A stretch of DNA of 64,000 nt from Lithobates sylvaticus (taxonomy: Eukaryota; Chordata; Amphibia; Anura; Ranidae). Positions 23,047 through 33,572 of this stretch are shown here, piece by piece (within the stretch, counting starts at the first letter, position 1; the number at the start of each line of letters is the position of its first letter). The translations under genes and the position numbers were made by a program. The stretch spans positions 295,159,168-295,223,167 of the forward strand of contig CM053029.1 of NCBI GenBank assembly GCA_028564925.1. The letters run 5' to 3'. The notes under the pieces are model-generated. The model had not been told where the DNA came from and did not search any database. It saw nothing but the letters and a program-made list of their open reading frames with translations.

Positions 23047-24409
23047 ACCCAGGGGTGAATCCAGAGTCTAGTCTCGGGAGGGGCACTGCCAGAAAATAAG
23101 GTGTTGCTTACAGAACACATTTGTATTAAAATATATGTATTTAACATTTCATACAGTCATAACCTTGTTTAAAACAGTGACACTGTTTTAAAGTGTTAGA
23201 CGCATCCCCATGCCAGCATCCCATTTATTTGTATTCTGACACATGGCTGCACGGACACAGCCACTATGTCCCAATATGACATGCTGGTGTGGGTCCCTGA
23301 AGGCACCCTGCAAGCATTCTGGGACCCACACACAACATATTGGGACACAATAGCTGTGTGTGTCAGTAAAAATAAATGGGATGCCAGCACAGGAATATGT
23401 GCAATACTTTATGGGACATTCCTTTCTGTCATTCCTTTTAGTATGTCCCACACTTTATCCATCCCCAAGTCAGTAAAAGACAGCCCGCATGTCTGCAGCA
23501 TGCCCCCTGTGTGAATGAGGCCTAAAGATGAATTTTACTGTCATGCTATATCATCACTATCATCATGATAATCACATAATACAGGTGCTGTGGCTCATGA
23601 TGATAATGATGATTGGTAATTGTAATACGCAGCATGGAGGGGATTAATGTACTCACTGACGCATTCGTGACCAATGGCAATTAATTAACCCCTTTTTTCA
23701 ACCCCTTCATGCTGCAGCATAAAAGGGGTTAATTAACACTGATGGTGCCCCTGCCACTAATGTAGCACAAAGGGGTTAATTAGTTGCCAATGGTCACAAA
23801 TGCGTCAGTGAGTACATTAACCCCCTCCATGCTGCGTATTACAATTACCATTCTAAATGAATTAACGCCCCTCCCCTTCCCTCCAAGTGTACACTGTTGT
23901 GTTAAGGCAGTGATCACTCACTTGCAGACAGTGCAGATGGGCTCTGGCTACAGGTCGGGACTCGGCAGCATCTTGTCTTCAATCTCGCGCTCCCGGCCTC
24001 TGAATTGTGACGTCACGCCAGCCGGGACTAGGGAGCTCCTGTCGGGTGGAGATCACTCCGCCTGACAGGGAAGTAACTACTTAGAAAGGCAGGAGTACGC
24101 TGAGCACGCGCACACTGCTCTGCTGCAGCTCTGCAAATAATACCACACAGTGTGTAGCGGCGACCCCAGTATCACCGCAGTCTGTACCCCCATAACGACA
24201 CCACTGCCTGGGCCCCTCTAAATGAACTGATGGGGCACACTGAATAGGTCTTAAGCCACCTGGGAGTGGGGGAAGCAGAAATAAAGTCCCTGCAGTTGCA
24301 TTTAGACGATTCCTCGCCAAACAAAAATAGGCGGAGGGAGAAAGCCTTGGAGTCAAATATTTTCGGAGGGGGGGGGGGCAATTGCCCCGTTGCCCCCCTG
24401 TATCCGCCC

Positions 24410-24413
<4 letters not shown>
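23047..24413. mobile_element. Probable hAT-type non-autonomous element
   Basis: Left terminus CAGGGGTGAATCCAGAGTC and right terminus CCTGTATCCGCCCCTAA are roughly inverted, and the subterminal GGGAGGGGCACTGCC / GGGGGCAATTGCCCC blocks resemble frog hAT ends. Target duplications cannot be read because the right flank is an AT repeat. A hairpin (23612-23853) lies inside. Confidence 0.5.
23612..23853. repeat. Long hairpin, ~85-bp arms
   Basis: The left arm starts TGGTAATTGTAATACGCAGC and the right arm ends GCTGCGTATTACAATTACCA. Within the arms ATTAATGTACTCACTGACGC pairs with GCGTCAGTGAGTACATTAA. The 80-bp centre also carries mirrored AAAAGGGGTTAATTAA / TTAATTAACCCC. Few mismatches are seen. Likely a foldback MITE or part of one. 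Confidence 0.9.
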
Positions 24414-24469
<56 letters not shown>

Positions 24470-24602
24470 CAAGACTATATGTATATATATATATATATAT
24501 TAAAAACACTGCAGCTAACTGAATCACCTGCCTGCCTGAAGTATATTAGAAAGAGTACACCAGGAACGGCCTGCAGTGAGATATAGCTAAACTGTATGCA
24601 GT

Positions 24603-24668
<66 letters not shown>

Positions 24669-24671
24669 TTA

Positions 24672-24712
<41 letters not shown>

Positions 24713-24825
24713 CACTGCAGCTAACTGAATCACCTGCCTGCCTGAAGTATATTAGAAACAGTACACCAGGAATGGACTGCAGTCAAATCTAGCTAAACTG
24801 GATATATATATATATATATATTTCT
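24414..24825. repeat. AT microsatellites with a duplicated ~110-bp unit
   Basis: (AT)n tracts at 24413-24465, 24483-24500, 24606-24663, 24680-24705 and 24804-24822 alternate with two copies of a unit containing ACTGCAGCTAACTGAATCAC and GCCTGAAGTATATTAGAAA (24508-24600 and 24711-24800). The two units differ at a handful of bases. Confidence 0.9.
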
Positions 24826-25159
24826 CAGCAGTGTTGACACCTGTTCTTATGAATAAGCATGCTTACCAGATGTAAGCCAAAAAATTGCATATGGCTTTAA
24901 CCCAGCCTGGGTTGATGATCCGGATTGTTAGAAGAAAGCACAGCAAAAAATGTAGTGTAGTACTCGTCTCTTCCCAAATATGATGCTCACATGTTAAGGT
25001 TGCGCATTACCGGAAAAAAGCAGAAATACACCATAGCATAATACTGCTACACTTTGCAAAAAATGTGTCACTAAAAGATTGGGTGAAATAGATTGAGTGC
25101 CAAACAAAATTTAAAAACACCCGTGCCAGAAAATTAATGAAAATGTGCACCACCACCTC
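24826..25159. other. No feature recognised
   Basis: Mixed-composition sequence. No gene or repeat recognised. Confidence 0.4.
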
Positions 25160-25162
25160 TTA

Positions 25163-25588
25163 AGCCCCATACACACGGTCGGACTTTTTCATGGATTCTG
25201 TCCGATCGGACCATGTTGTCGAAAAATCCGACCGTGTGTATGCACCATCGGACAGTGTACGTCGAATTGTCCGACGGACAAAGTCTTATCTCCTGCTGGA
25301 TAGATTTGCCTACAACCCGGTCCGATCACACAAAATTCGATCGTGTGTACGGTTGTCCGACCGGACAAAGTGCTACGCATGCTCAGATCACATTACAAGA
25401 CCAAAGCTATTGGCTACTAGCCTCTACGTAGTCCCGTCGTAGGCAACAAACGTCACCACGTTCAGAATGATCGGATTTTTCGACAACTTTGTCCGACCGT
25501 GTGTACGCAAAACCAACATCGGACAAAGTACGACGGACATGATCCGACGGACCTGGTCCGCGGATTGTCCGAGCGTGTGTATGGGGCT
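25163..25588. mobile_element. Harbinger-like MITE with exact TTA duplication
   Basis: Termini AGCCCCATACACACGGTCGGAC and GTCCGAGCGTGTGTATGGGGCT, flanked by TTA at 25160-25162 and 25589-25591. The interior is full of mirrored GTCCGAC motifs. 426 bp, non-coding. Confidence 0.9.
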
Positions 25589-25721
25589 TTAGAGGGCCTC
25601 CTTACCAGATGCCAAAAGAAAAAAACACACAAATAAATCAAAATATCTTTCCAAAAGATCTCCCACTTAATTCAGAGCAGTGAAGTGCATCCCTGTGATC
25701 CGTAAAGACTCAACTTACAAA

Positions 25722-26162
25722 NNNNNNNNNNNNNNNNNNNNNNNNNNNNNNNNNNNNNNNNNNNNNNNNNNNNNNNNNNNNNNNNNNNNNNNNNNNNNNN
25801 NNNNNNNNNNNNNNNNNNNNNNNNNNNNNNNNNNNNNNNNNNNNNNNNNNNNNNNNNNNNNNNNNNNNNNNNNNNNNNNNNNNNNNNNNNNNNNNNNNNN
25901 NNNNNNNNNNNNNNNNNNNNNNNNNNNNNNNNNNNNNNNNNNNNNNNNNNNNNNNNNNNNNNNNNNNNNNNNNNNNNNNNNNNNNNNNNNNNNNNNNNNN
26001 NNNNNNNNNNNNNNNNNNNNNNNNNNNNNNNNNNNNNNNNNNNNNNNNNNNNNNNNNNNNNNNNNNNNNNNNNNNNNNNNNNNNNNNNNNNNNNNNNNNN
26101 NNNNNNNNNNNNNNNNNNNNNNNNNNNNNNNNNNNNNNNNNNNNNNNNNNNNNNNNNNNNNN
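25722..26162. other. Assembly gap (441 N)
   Basis: Run of N. Sequence on either side is not recognised. Confidence 1.
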
Positions 26163-26598
26163 CTGTGAAATTGAGGCTGACTCAAAAGCTAACATGGTCA
26201 CGCTAACATTTATTAAACTTCATAGGCCTGGTGCTAATTCTCCAAGACCTCCCAGTGCTGATACACACCATTTAGGAACCTGAGGGGAATCTGCTCGAGG
26301 CATGTGAAATTACACCAGCTAACTCGTGGCAAATCACAATTTTAAATCAACATAGCATTGACAAGTGCAAATTGTTTAACATTATTTTGGTAGCTGTTCA
26401 ATGTAAAAGGTTGGCCTACCTTGCAAAACTCCACCTAAATGATTATAAATATTCAAAGCATGAGATGATTACCCAGTCATAAAAGTACATTTGTGCAGAG
26501 TAGAGGCAGACAAGCTACACGCAATTATGGTAGCTGGTTAACGAAATTACACTGCACTACACTCCCCCTCCATAAGCAGCATTTCTTATTAAACTCTA
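26163..26598. other. No feature recognised
   Basis: AT-rich. No gene or repeat recognised. Confidence 0.35.
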
Positions 26599-26996
26599 AA
26601 GGCCCGCGATACAAAAATCGGAAGTAATATTTCGTCCGACGAACGATCTGCTGATTTTCAGATTGTTAGTATGGTGCTTTTGACAGCCAATTTCTGTTTT
26701 TTTTCCCGACAAAATGCAGACTATAACATTTTTGTCATATGTGAACTCAATGTCCGATTTTCGTTTAATGAGTACGGTTTTCATGCAAAAAAAATCGTAA
26801 GAGCAAGACTACGCATGCTCAGAAACGAAAGAATACATACAAAACTATTCAACACATTACGTCACTCCAGAAGTTGTATTCTGTCGTACGAGAATTTTCG
26901 TATGGTGAATAACCTCTTCACTTTCGTCATGGGACTATCATGCAACAAAAAAACATACAAACGTTAGTCAGAAAATCTGATCGTGTGTACGAGGCT
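26599..26996. mobile_element. Harbinger-like MITE, diverged
   Basis: Right terminus TCTGATCGTGTGTACGAGGCT followed by TTA; left terminus AGGCCCGCGATACAAAAATCGGA is diverged and preceded by TAA. Interior shares the ACGCATGCTC and TTACGTCACT motifs of related copies. Confidence 0.65.
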
Positions 26997-27309
26997 TTAT
27001 ACATATGACAGTGGTGTTTCCCTGCAATCAAAAAGTATAGACCTTATATATCTTGTGATTTTGATTGAATAGGGAAAAATGGAGAGCCAGTGATTGTGTC
27101 AAAGAATTAAAATGTGCGCACCTTTACTCAGGTTGATGAATCTCCCTAATGGGGGAAATAAACCACAATCCCAACCTTATTAGTTTGAGAATCAGATTTA
27201 GTATAAAAGTGGCTTGTTCACTCCTGGTATATGTGGTCAGGTTAATAGTGTGTTACCTAAATCCCTGGAGTCTAGTTTGGAGTTGAGGGGGCACCCCTGA
27301 GGTCTTGGG

Positions 27310-28115
27310 AGGTGGGGTTGTCTAAAATGAAGCAGTATTTTGGACTCCAGAGCCTCAGAGAACTCGCCATCAAAAAAAAGACACTGGTACTCTGCGTTGT
27401 AGTATCTCGTCCAGGCCTAGGTTCACTCTCCCCCAAGTCAGCACCTGTAAAGTCATCACCAGGGCAGTGTTTTACTTCATCTGGGACTCCAATGGGGGTG
27501 GAGTAAAGCAGACAGTCGTTTTCAAGGAGCCTCTTAAAGGTGGTAAGGATGTGCCCGACATCGCCTCTTAACTGAGGGTTTTCTTGTTGAAACTTCATCC
27601 ATAGGACTTTAATGGGAAAATAGACTCTGGTGGCAACTCCATGTCTCATGTTTTCCTCTTTGGAGGAGCCATGCATTTGACAAATGGGACACTCCTTGTT
27701 ATTACTTGGACACTTTTAAGTTTATCAAGGAACAGGGGCTGGAAGGAGTTAAGCCTGACTTGTGGAAAGCAAAGATTGTCTACAAGTTGATCAGAGACAA
27801 GGACATTGTGGAGTCTGTTTTGGATCTACCTCTAGCCACTTGCCAGGTGGTCTGGAGGAATGTTTCTTCAGAGAGACTCTCCAACAGGAAAAAAATATGG
27901 TATGGCATGGTTGGCTATCCAAGGCGGCTTGCCTTGAGCCAGAAACCTGTTTTAGGGTTGCCACCTTTCCTTCAAGCCAAACCCAAACACTTTAGCTATA
28001 AGATTGCTATAAGATTGTAAAAGACAATCTGGGACACTTTTGGTGGCCTGAAAGAGAGTAGTAATGTGGCGCTTAGCTCATGCAGCAAACACTGCACATG
28101 GCTGAATTGTGAGTG
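27310..28115 (+). pseudogene. Tx1/L1-type LINE ORF2 fragment
   Basis: Frames read AVFYFIWDSNGGGVKQ, KEPLKGGKDVPDIAS and further LPLATCQVVWRNVSSERLSN, matching the post-RT region of Tx1-group LINE ORF2 proteins (FIWGS..., KGGKGVPD, VWxNVSSxRLTN). Intermediate stops and frame changes make it inactive. The cysteine motif that should follow is absent here but a candidate lies at 32560-32745. It encodes part of a target-primed reverse transcriptase. The opposite-strand open frame over 27272-27676 is a shadow. Confidence 0.75.
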
Positions 28116-28269
28116 TTCTGCACGGAATGCGGGGGTCAGATATGTCCTGGGGAGAGGGCTAGTGCTAGCAGGGGGGTGGGGAGAGTTAGATATGTGCTGG
28201 GGGGGGGGGGGGGGGTGGCGGCTGGTGCTCCAAATTTTTTGCGGAGGGTGCAAAAAAATTGAAAAAAAA

Positions 28270-28745
28270 ACATCAACGGCAGCCTCACTGTGCCCCATAA
28301 AATGCAGCCATTGTGCCCATCATATGCAGCCACTGTACCCATAAAATGCAGCCTCTGCGCCCTTAAAATGCAGCCTTTGTGTCCATAAAATGCAGCCTTT
28401 GTGTCCATCACATGCAGCCACTGTGCCCATCATGTGCAGCCTCTGTGTCCATCATATGCAGCCTCTGTGCCTATCATATGCAGCCTCTGTGCCCATCATA
28501 TTCAGCCTGTGCCCATCATACAGCCTCTGTGCCAATCATACAGCCTCTGTGCCCATCATACATCCACTGTGCCCATCATATGCAGCCTCTGTGCTAATAA
28601 AACAGCCTCTGTGCTAATCATACAGCCTCTGTGCCCATTATATGCAGCCTCTGTGCCCATCATACAGCCACTGTGCCCATCATATGCAGCCTCTGTGCTA
28701 ATCATACAGCCTCTGTGCCCCTCATATGCAGCCTGTGCCCATATG
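28270..28745 (-). repeat. Minisatellite, ~21-bp unit (ATGGGCACAGAGGCTGCATAT)
   Basis: About 22 imperfect copies of CAGCCTCTGTGCCCATCATA on the plus strand. The preceding sequence (GGGGGTGGCGGCTGGTGCTCC, ATTTTTTGC) resembles in reverse the hAT interior after 34320, so this is probably the remnant of a hAT element like 33573-34853. The long open frames across it are repeat artefacts. Confidence 0.9.
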
Positions 28746-28779
28746 TGTTGGGGGGGGGGGGGGTCAGCTACAGTGAGTT

Positions 28780-29218
28780 AAAATAAACTGAGTTACGTAA
28801 CTCAGTTACTTTAGAGGGTAACTAGTAATCTAACTGATTACTTTTCCCCTCATGGTAACTCAGTTCCCATTACTTTGGCTTAGTTACCCCAATTACATCT
28901 ACCATCACTAGATGTCAGTAGTGTAATTCCGGTGTCCTGCCAAAAAAGTTCCCCCGCCGGATAAGGACACCCTGTACAGTAATAATAGAGCAGCCCCTTG
29001 TTTACACGATATATATAACAATAATAAATGCGCCCCTTGGTTACAGTAATACTAGACCCGCCCCTTAGTTACACGTATAGAATATTTAAAAAAAAAAGTC
29101 AGTTACTTTGCTGCGTAACTAATTACTTGTCCAATGTAGTAACTGAGTTACTAACGCAATTACTTTTTGGGAGAAGTAATTTGTAACTTAACTAAATTAC
29201 TTTTTTAAAGTAAGATGA
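28780..29218. mobile_element. hAT-like MITE (GTAACTAATTACTTTT family)
   Basis: Both ends are built from mirrored AGTTACTTT / GTAACTAATTACTT motifs, a pattern I know from vertebrate hAT MITEs of the AGTAACTAATTAC type. The flanks on either side share ATATGTGCTGG and AGAGGG...AGTGC phrases, suggesting it entered a pre-existing GC-rich repeat. Exact duplications were not resolved. Confidence 0.5.
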
Positions 29219-29814
29219 CCAACACTGGGGGTGGGGGGGGGGGGCTTTGTGAGAGAAGAGGGCCAGTGCAGGGGGGGTCGGATATGTGCTGGAGGGGTCC
29301 TTTGGGAAGGAAGAGAGATAGTGCAAGGAGAGGTTGTCAGATTTCAAATCCAATCCACACTTCTAGCATATCTTCCCCCTGCCAAAGCCCCCCCAGTACA
29401 TATCCTCCTAACCCCTCAATCACTCCACATATTTTAAACCCTGTCCTCCTTTCCAGCTGCTCTCTCCCCCTCCCTCCTCCATCTACAGAGCATAATAAAA
29501 ACTTTCTACAGACCTGATATCAGTGAGTCCCTGCTCCCCTTCCCAGTGGTGTAACTAGAACCTTCAGGGCCCTGGTGCAAGAAACCACGAAGGGCCCCCC
29601 TGAACCCCGGCCGAGGTCCTTCCCTCCGAGTCTGGTGGTGGAACTCCAGGGCTCGGTCACAGGTATGACTTTTGTGAGCCCTGTAGTTCCACCACTGGTA
29701 TCAGCATTTTTTTAAATTTTTTTTTACAATTTTTTGCGAGTCTCGTTGGGGGACTTTGGTGAGATATCAGAGGTCTAAACAGACCTATGATGTTACACCT
29801 TTGAGACAAAGAGG

Positions 29815-30358
29815 AAGAAGGGAAAGGGAAATTGGGACCCTGTCCTCTGGGGAAAAGTGGGCCCTGTCTCCTGGAGAGATTGGGTCCTTGTCCTTAGGGG
29901 AGATGGGGTCCCTGTCCCCACGTAAGTAGGAGTCCCTGTCCCTAAGGGAAATGGGGTCCCTGTCCTCTGGGGAGAAGTGGGCCCTGTCCCCAGGGAAGAT
30001 GGGGTCCCTGTCCCCAGGGGAGAGATGGGGTCCCTGACCTTAGGGGAGATGGGGTCCTTGTCCTCAGGTGAGAAGGGGTCCTTGTGCCCAAGGGAAATGG
30101 GGTCCCTGTCCTCTGGGGAGAAGTGGGTCCTGTCCCCAGGGGAGATGGGGTCCCTGTCCTTAGGGGAGATGGGGTCCCTGTCCCCATGTGAGAAGGGGTT
30201 CCTGCCCCCAAGGGAAATGGGGTCCCTGTCCTCTGGGGAGAAGTGGACCCTGTTCCCAGGGTAGATGGGGTCCCCATTGGAGATGGGGTCCCTGTCCCCA
30301 GATGAGAAGGGGTCTCTGTCCTCAGGTGAGAAGGGGTCCCTGCCCCCATGGAAAATGA
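29815..30358 (+). repeat. Minisatellite, GGGGAGATGGGGTCCCTGTCC unit
   Basis: About 18 to 20 imperfect copies of GGAGATGGGGTCCCTGTCC-like units in two alternating forms (GGGGAGAAG and GGGGAGATG). It stops near 30358, before the nested element at 30429, and the same unit resumes at about 31830. Confidence 0.9.
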
Positions 30359-30428
30359 CATTGACATCTGCAAGGACGCTGCGTTGCAAGGAATGGATTA
30401 GACTTATCTTACAGGAGAGTGTTCCTTA

Positions 30429-31580
30429 TGCCGCGTACACACGAAGGGACTATCCTGCGGGATTGTCCGCTGGACTCGAGTCCACCGGACAATCCCCTCG
30501 TGTGTGGGCGTCGGCGGACTTTTTGGCGCCAAAAGTCCGGCGGACTAGGTTTTAAGTTTTGTTTTAAAATTATCCGCTGGACTAGGCAGTCCGACGGACA
30601 ATCCCGCCGTTAGTAGGCTAGTCCGCCGGACTTTTGAAATGAACGGACTTGCCGCTCATCGGAAAGTCCGTTCATTTAGCACGTGACGACTGCGGCAAGA
30701 ACAGAAGAGTCCCCCGGAAGACCCCCGAAGGCGGATCGAGACCCCCAGACGACGGCATCGACGACGAAGAAGGTAGCCGGCCTCCTCTGCTCGGTAAAAG
30801 AGCTAGGTAAATGGCGGAGGAGTCCAGCGAGAAGACCCCCCAAGACGGAAGAAGACCCCCGGAGCAGTGCAATAAAATATTTTTTCAAAATTGTGTGTTT
30901 TTTTTCTTTACATTTTACACCTTAGGTGAATGGGTAGGGGTACAACGTACCCCATACTCTTTCACATAGGGTGGGGGGCCGGGATCTGGGGGCCCCCTTA
31001 TAAAAGGGGGCTCCCGGATTCCGATAAGCCCCCGCCCGCAGACCCCGACAACCAACAGCCAGGGTTGTCGGGAAGAGGCCCTTGTCCTCATCAACATGGG
31101 GACAAGGTGCTTTGGGGTGGGGGGCCGCACGGCCCCCCTTTCCCCAGGGCACCCCCCATGTTGAGGGCACGCGGCCTGGTACGGCTCAGGAGGGGGGGGG
31201 CGCTCGCTCGTCCCCACCCCTTTCCTGGCCTGCCGGGCTGCGTGCTTGGATAAGGGTCTGAGATGGAGGGGGGGAGCCCCACGACGTTTTTTCGGCGTGG
31301 GGATTCCCTTTAAATCCATGCCAGGTGACGGGGCTAGTGCGGCAGCATTCACTGCCTTCGCTAGCTCCGTCTACCTGCAGTTACGTTCTAAATGAACGGA
31401 CTGCTCCGTGTGTGGGCAAGTCCGTTCATTTTCAAAAGTCCCACTGACTTTTTCCCGCGGATTGTCCGCCGGAGAAGTCCGGGCGTGTGTGGGCAAGTCA
31501 CACGCTCGGAAGTCCGGGCGTGTGTGGGCAAGTCCCCCCTCGGAAAAAACGGCGGACAATCCGAACGTGTGTACGCGGCA
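30429..31580. mobile_element. Harbinger-like element F, complete, TTA duplication
   Basis: Termini TGCCGCGTACACACGA and CGTGTGTACGCGGCA, flanked by TTA (30426-30428, 31581-31583). 1152 bp. The GC-rich centre includes GGGGGGCCGGGATCTGGGGG and CATCAACATGGGGACAAGGT and is shared with 38881-39535. Long open frames on both strands of the centre (about 30915-31352) reflect its GC content and have no recognisable domain. Subterminal blocks carry mirrored AGTCCGCCGGAC motifs. Confidence 0.9.
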
Positions 31581-31829
31581 TTAGGGGGTTTGGTGGGCCG
31601 GTGTCTGGTATTTGTACAAAAACGTGTTTGATGTGGCCATTATCAAAATTATAAGATTACGTGGGGCACCAAACTGAATAGGAATACAGCGCATTGCTCA
31701 TATTTAGAACATTTAGTGCTGGTAATGTATATGCTGTGCACTCTTTTTTACAATTTAGAGCAAACCAATGGGGTGGGGGTTGTAAAAATAGAAAAATAAA
31801 AAGGTGCCTCTGCGGTGCCTTTCCTCACG

Positions 31830-31975
31830 GGAAATGAGGTCCCTGACCTCTGGGGAGAAGTTGGCTCGGTCCCCAGAGGAGATGGTGTCCTTGTCCCCAA
31901 GGGAAATGGGGTCCCTGTCCTTTAGGGAGAACTGAGCCCTGTCCCCAGGGGAGATGGGGGTCCCTGTCCTTAGGG
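31830..31975 (+). repeat. Second part of the hAT minisatellite
   Basis: Six or so units of the same array as 29815-30358 (GAAATGGGGTCCCTGTCC, GGGGAGATGGGGGTCCC), on the far side of the nested element. Confidence 0.85.
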
Positions 31976-32559
31976 GACATATCTCCCAGAAAGACCTGTC
32001 AACATCTGTGTATGACGGGAAGGAGGGGGGGGTGCTGGCAGACAAGCCTGCGGTGTCCTTTGGGGAGCCGGTTCTCATAGGGCTGCACTGCATCTGTGTG
32101 CTTAAAGTTTGCTTGCCCGGGAGAAGCATGCAGTGCAGTATGAGCCGGACTCAGGGGGCGGGACTCTGGCTGGGGAGGACAGACACCGGACTGAGCAGCA
32201 CTGCATGGAGCAGGAGAGGGGGACCCGGAGGAGCGGCAGAGGACACAGGTTGTGTGGGGAATGCACAACTAAAGAGCAGCCAGTGTGGCAGTCGAGCATG
32301 GAGCTCTGCTAATCACCCCCCACCTCCAGCCACCCGTGCGCCCGGTGCCTAACCGCCTATGCTGCCACAGGCCATATGTAAAGGGGGCAGCATGGGCCCC
32401 TTGCAGCACAGGGCCCGGTTGCGCTCGCGACTGCTGCACCCCCTATAGTTACGCCTCTGCCCCTTCCTCCTCTTGTGTGTACAGAATGGAGGAGGAGGGG
32501 AGGAGCTTTGATACACTGACACTCTGACATGTCACTCTCTGTGCAGTCCATGTGAATGA

Positions 32560-32745
32560 TGTGTCTGGGGCAGAAGTAAACCCGAACACATCATTCAAAA
32601 ATCGGATTGTCCGGGAGAAAACCATACAGGTGGTAACTCTAATCTGTTTACATATAGGCAACTGTCCCTTTTGTACCTTCCATGAAGGAACTGCTTTGCA
32701 AGTCTTCTGGGAATGCTTCTTTGCACAGGACCTGTTGAGGCCCTG
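32560..32745 (+). pseudogene. Possible Tx1/L1 ORF2 cysteine-motif fragment
   Basis: Frame reads GNCPFCTFHEGTALQVFWEC followed by FFAQDLL, which fits the C-terminal CxxC...H...W-C motif of L1/Tx1 ORF2. It could be the displaced continuation of the fragment at 27310-28115, but this is inference. Confidence 0.45.
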
Positions 32746-32760
32746 AAACATAAACTCTAA

Positions 32761-33153
32761 CGCTGCATACACACGAGCTGATTTTCCATCGGAAAAATCT
32801 TGGATGTTTTTTTCAACAGAATTCCGCTCAAGCTTGGCTTGCATACACACGGTCACACAAAAGTTTGCCGAACTTTCGACCGTCAAGAACGCAGTGGCGC
32901 ACAACACTGCAACGAGCCAAGAAAATTAAGTTCAATGCTTCCGAGCATGCGTCAAATTGTTTCCGAGCATGCGTAGGAATTTTGCGCGTCGGAATTGCTA
33001 CAGATGATCGGAATTTCCGAACCTGCTCTCAATCTTTTGCTGGTTGGAATTCAGCCAGCAAAAGTCCGATGGGGCATACACACGGTCGCATTTTTCGACC
33101 AAAAGCTCTCATCGCTCTTTTGCTGGCCGTATTTCCGATCGTGTGTATGCAGC
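32761..33153. mobile_element. Harbinger-like MITE (GTACACACG family)
   Basis: Starts CGCTGCATACACACGAGC after TAA and ends CGATCGTGTGTATGCAGC. Shares ATCTTGGATGTTTT and CGAGCATGCGTAGGAATTTT with 15705 and 20306. Contains a short duplication of the TTCCGAGCATGCGT block. Non-coding. Confidence 0.8.
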
Positions 33154-33572
33154 AAAAGGAGAGAATTTACTAGAATGGAATCTTAAGCAGTTGTGCATGG
33201 TGACCAATTAGCTTCTAGCCTCAGCTTGTTCAGTGAAGCTTTGAAAATAAACAGCAGAAGATGGTTGTTTGCCTAGTACAGACACTCCAAGTCCCCACAA
33301 AGACTTTGCGCTGCAAGTAGGCATCGCCCATCTTGAGGTGGCCCATGTACTATTTTGTGTTGCATTTACACAAGAGGACACTGATGGTACCTGGCGGGTG
33401 ATGTGTTGCTTTAACCACTTTCTGCCTGCTTCCAGTGTCGGGAGGGCATCAATAGACGTTTCATGATCGCGCTGCTCGTGCGCCCCCTGCAGCATGCAGG
33501 CAGCGCGCTCTGTGATCGTCGAGTCCTTTGGACTCAGCTGATCACAGAACAGGGTAAAGAGCCAATCACATC

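Larger units (their letters stand above)
29544..32459. mobile_element. hAT element, 2.9 kb, with exact 8-bp target duplication
   Basis: Starts CAGTGGTGTAACTAG and ends CTATAGTTACGCCTCTG, an imperfect inverted repeat, and is flanked by the exact 8-bp duplication CCCCTTCC (29536-29543, 32460-32467). Inside lie a minisatellite and a complete nested Harbinger-like element (30429-31580). Removing that insertion leaves about 1.76 kb. No transposase sequence was found, so it is non-autonomous. Confidence 0.9.

Noticed and set aside
25680-26201. Frames of 150-160 codons made of X
   Set aside because: They cross the N gap and carry no information. The same applies to frames across 8217-8354.
27272-27676. 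134-codon minus frame
   Set aside because: The opposite strand carries the Tx1-type ORF2 motifs (FIW, KGGKDVPD); the minus frame has no match.
28379-28781. Cys/His-rich frames (HHMQPLCPS repeats) in three forward frames
   Set aside because: Minisatellite artefact: all three frames are open because the unit is 21 bp without stops.
29793-30389. 198-codon minus frame of DRDPISPGDR-type repeats
   Set aside because: Translation of the GGGGTCCCTGTCC minisatellite.
30915-31352. 145-codon minus frame and overlapping plus frames in a GC-rich stretch
   Set aside because: They lie in the centre of element F, occur on both strands at once, and the second copy changes frame. No domain seen.
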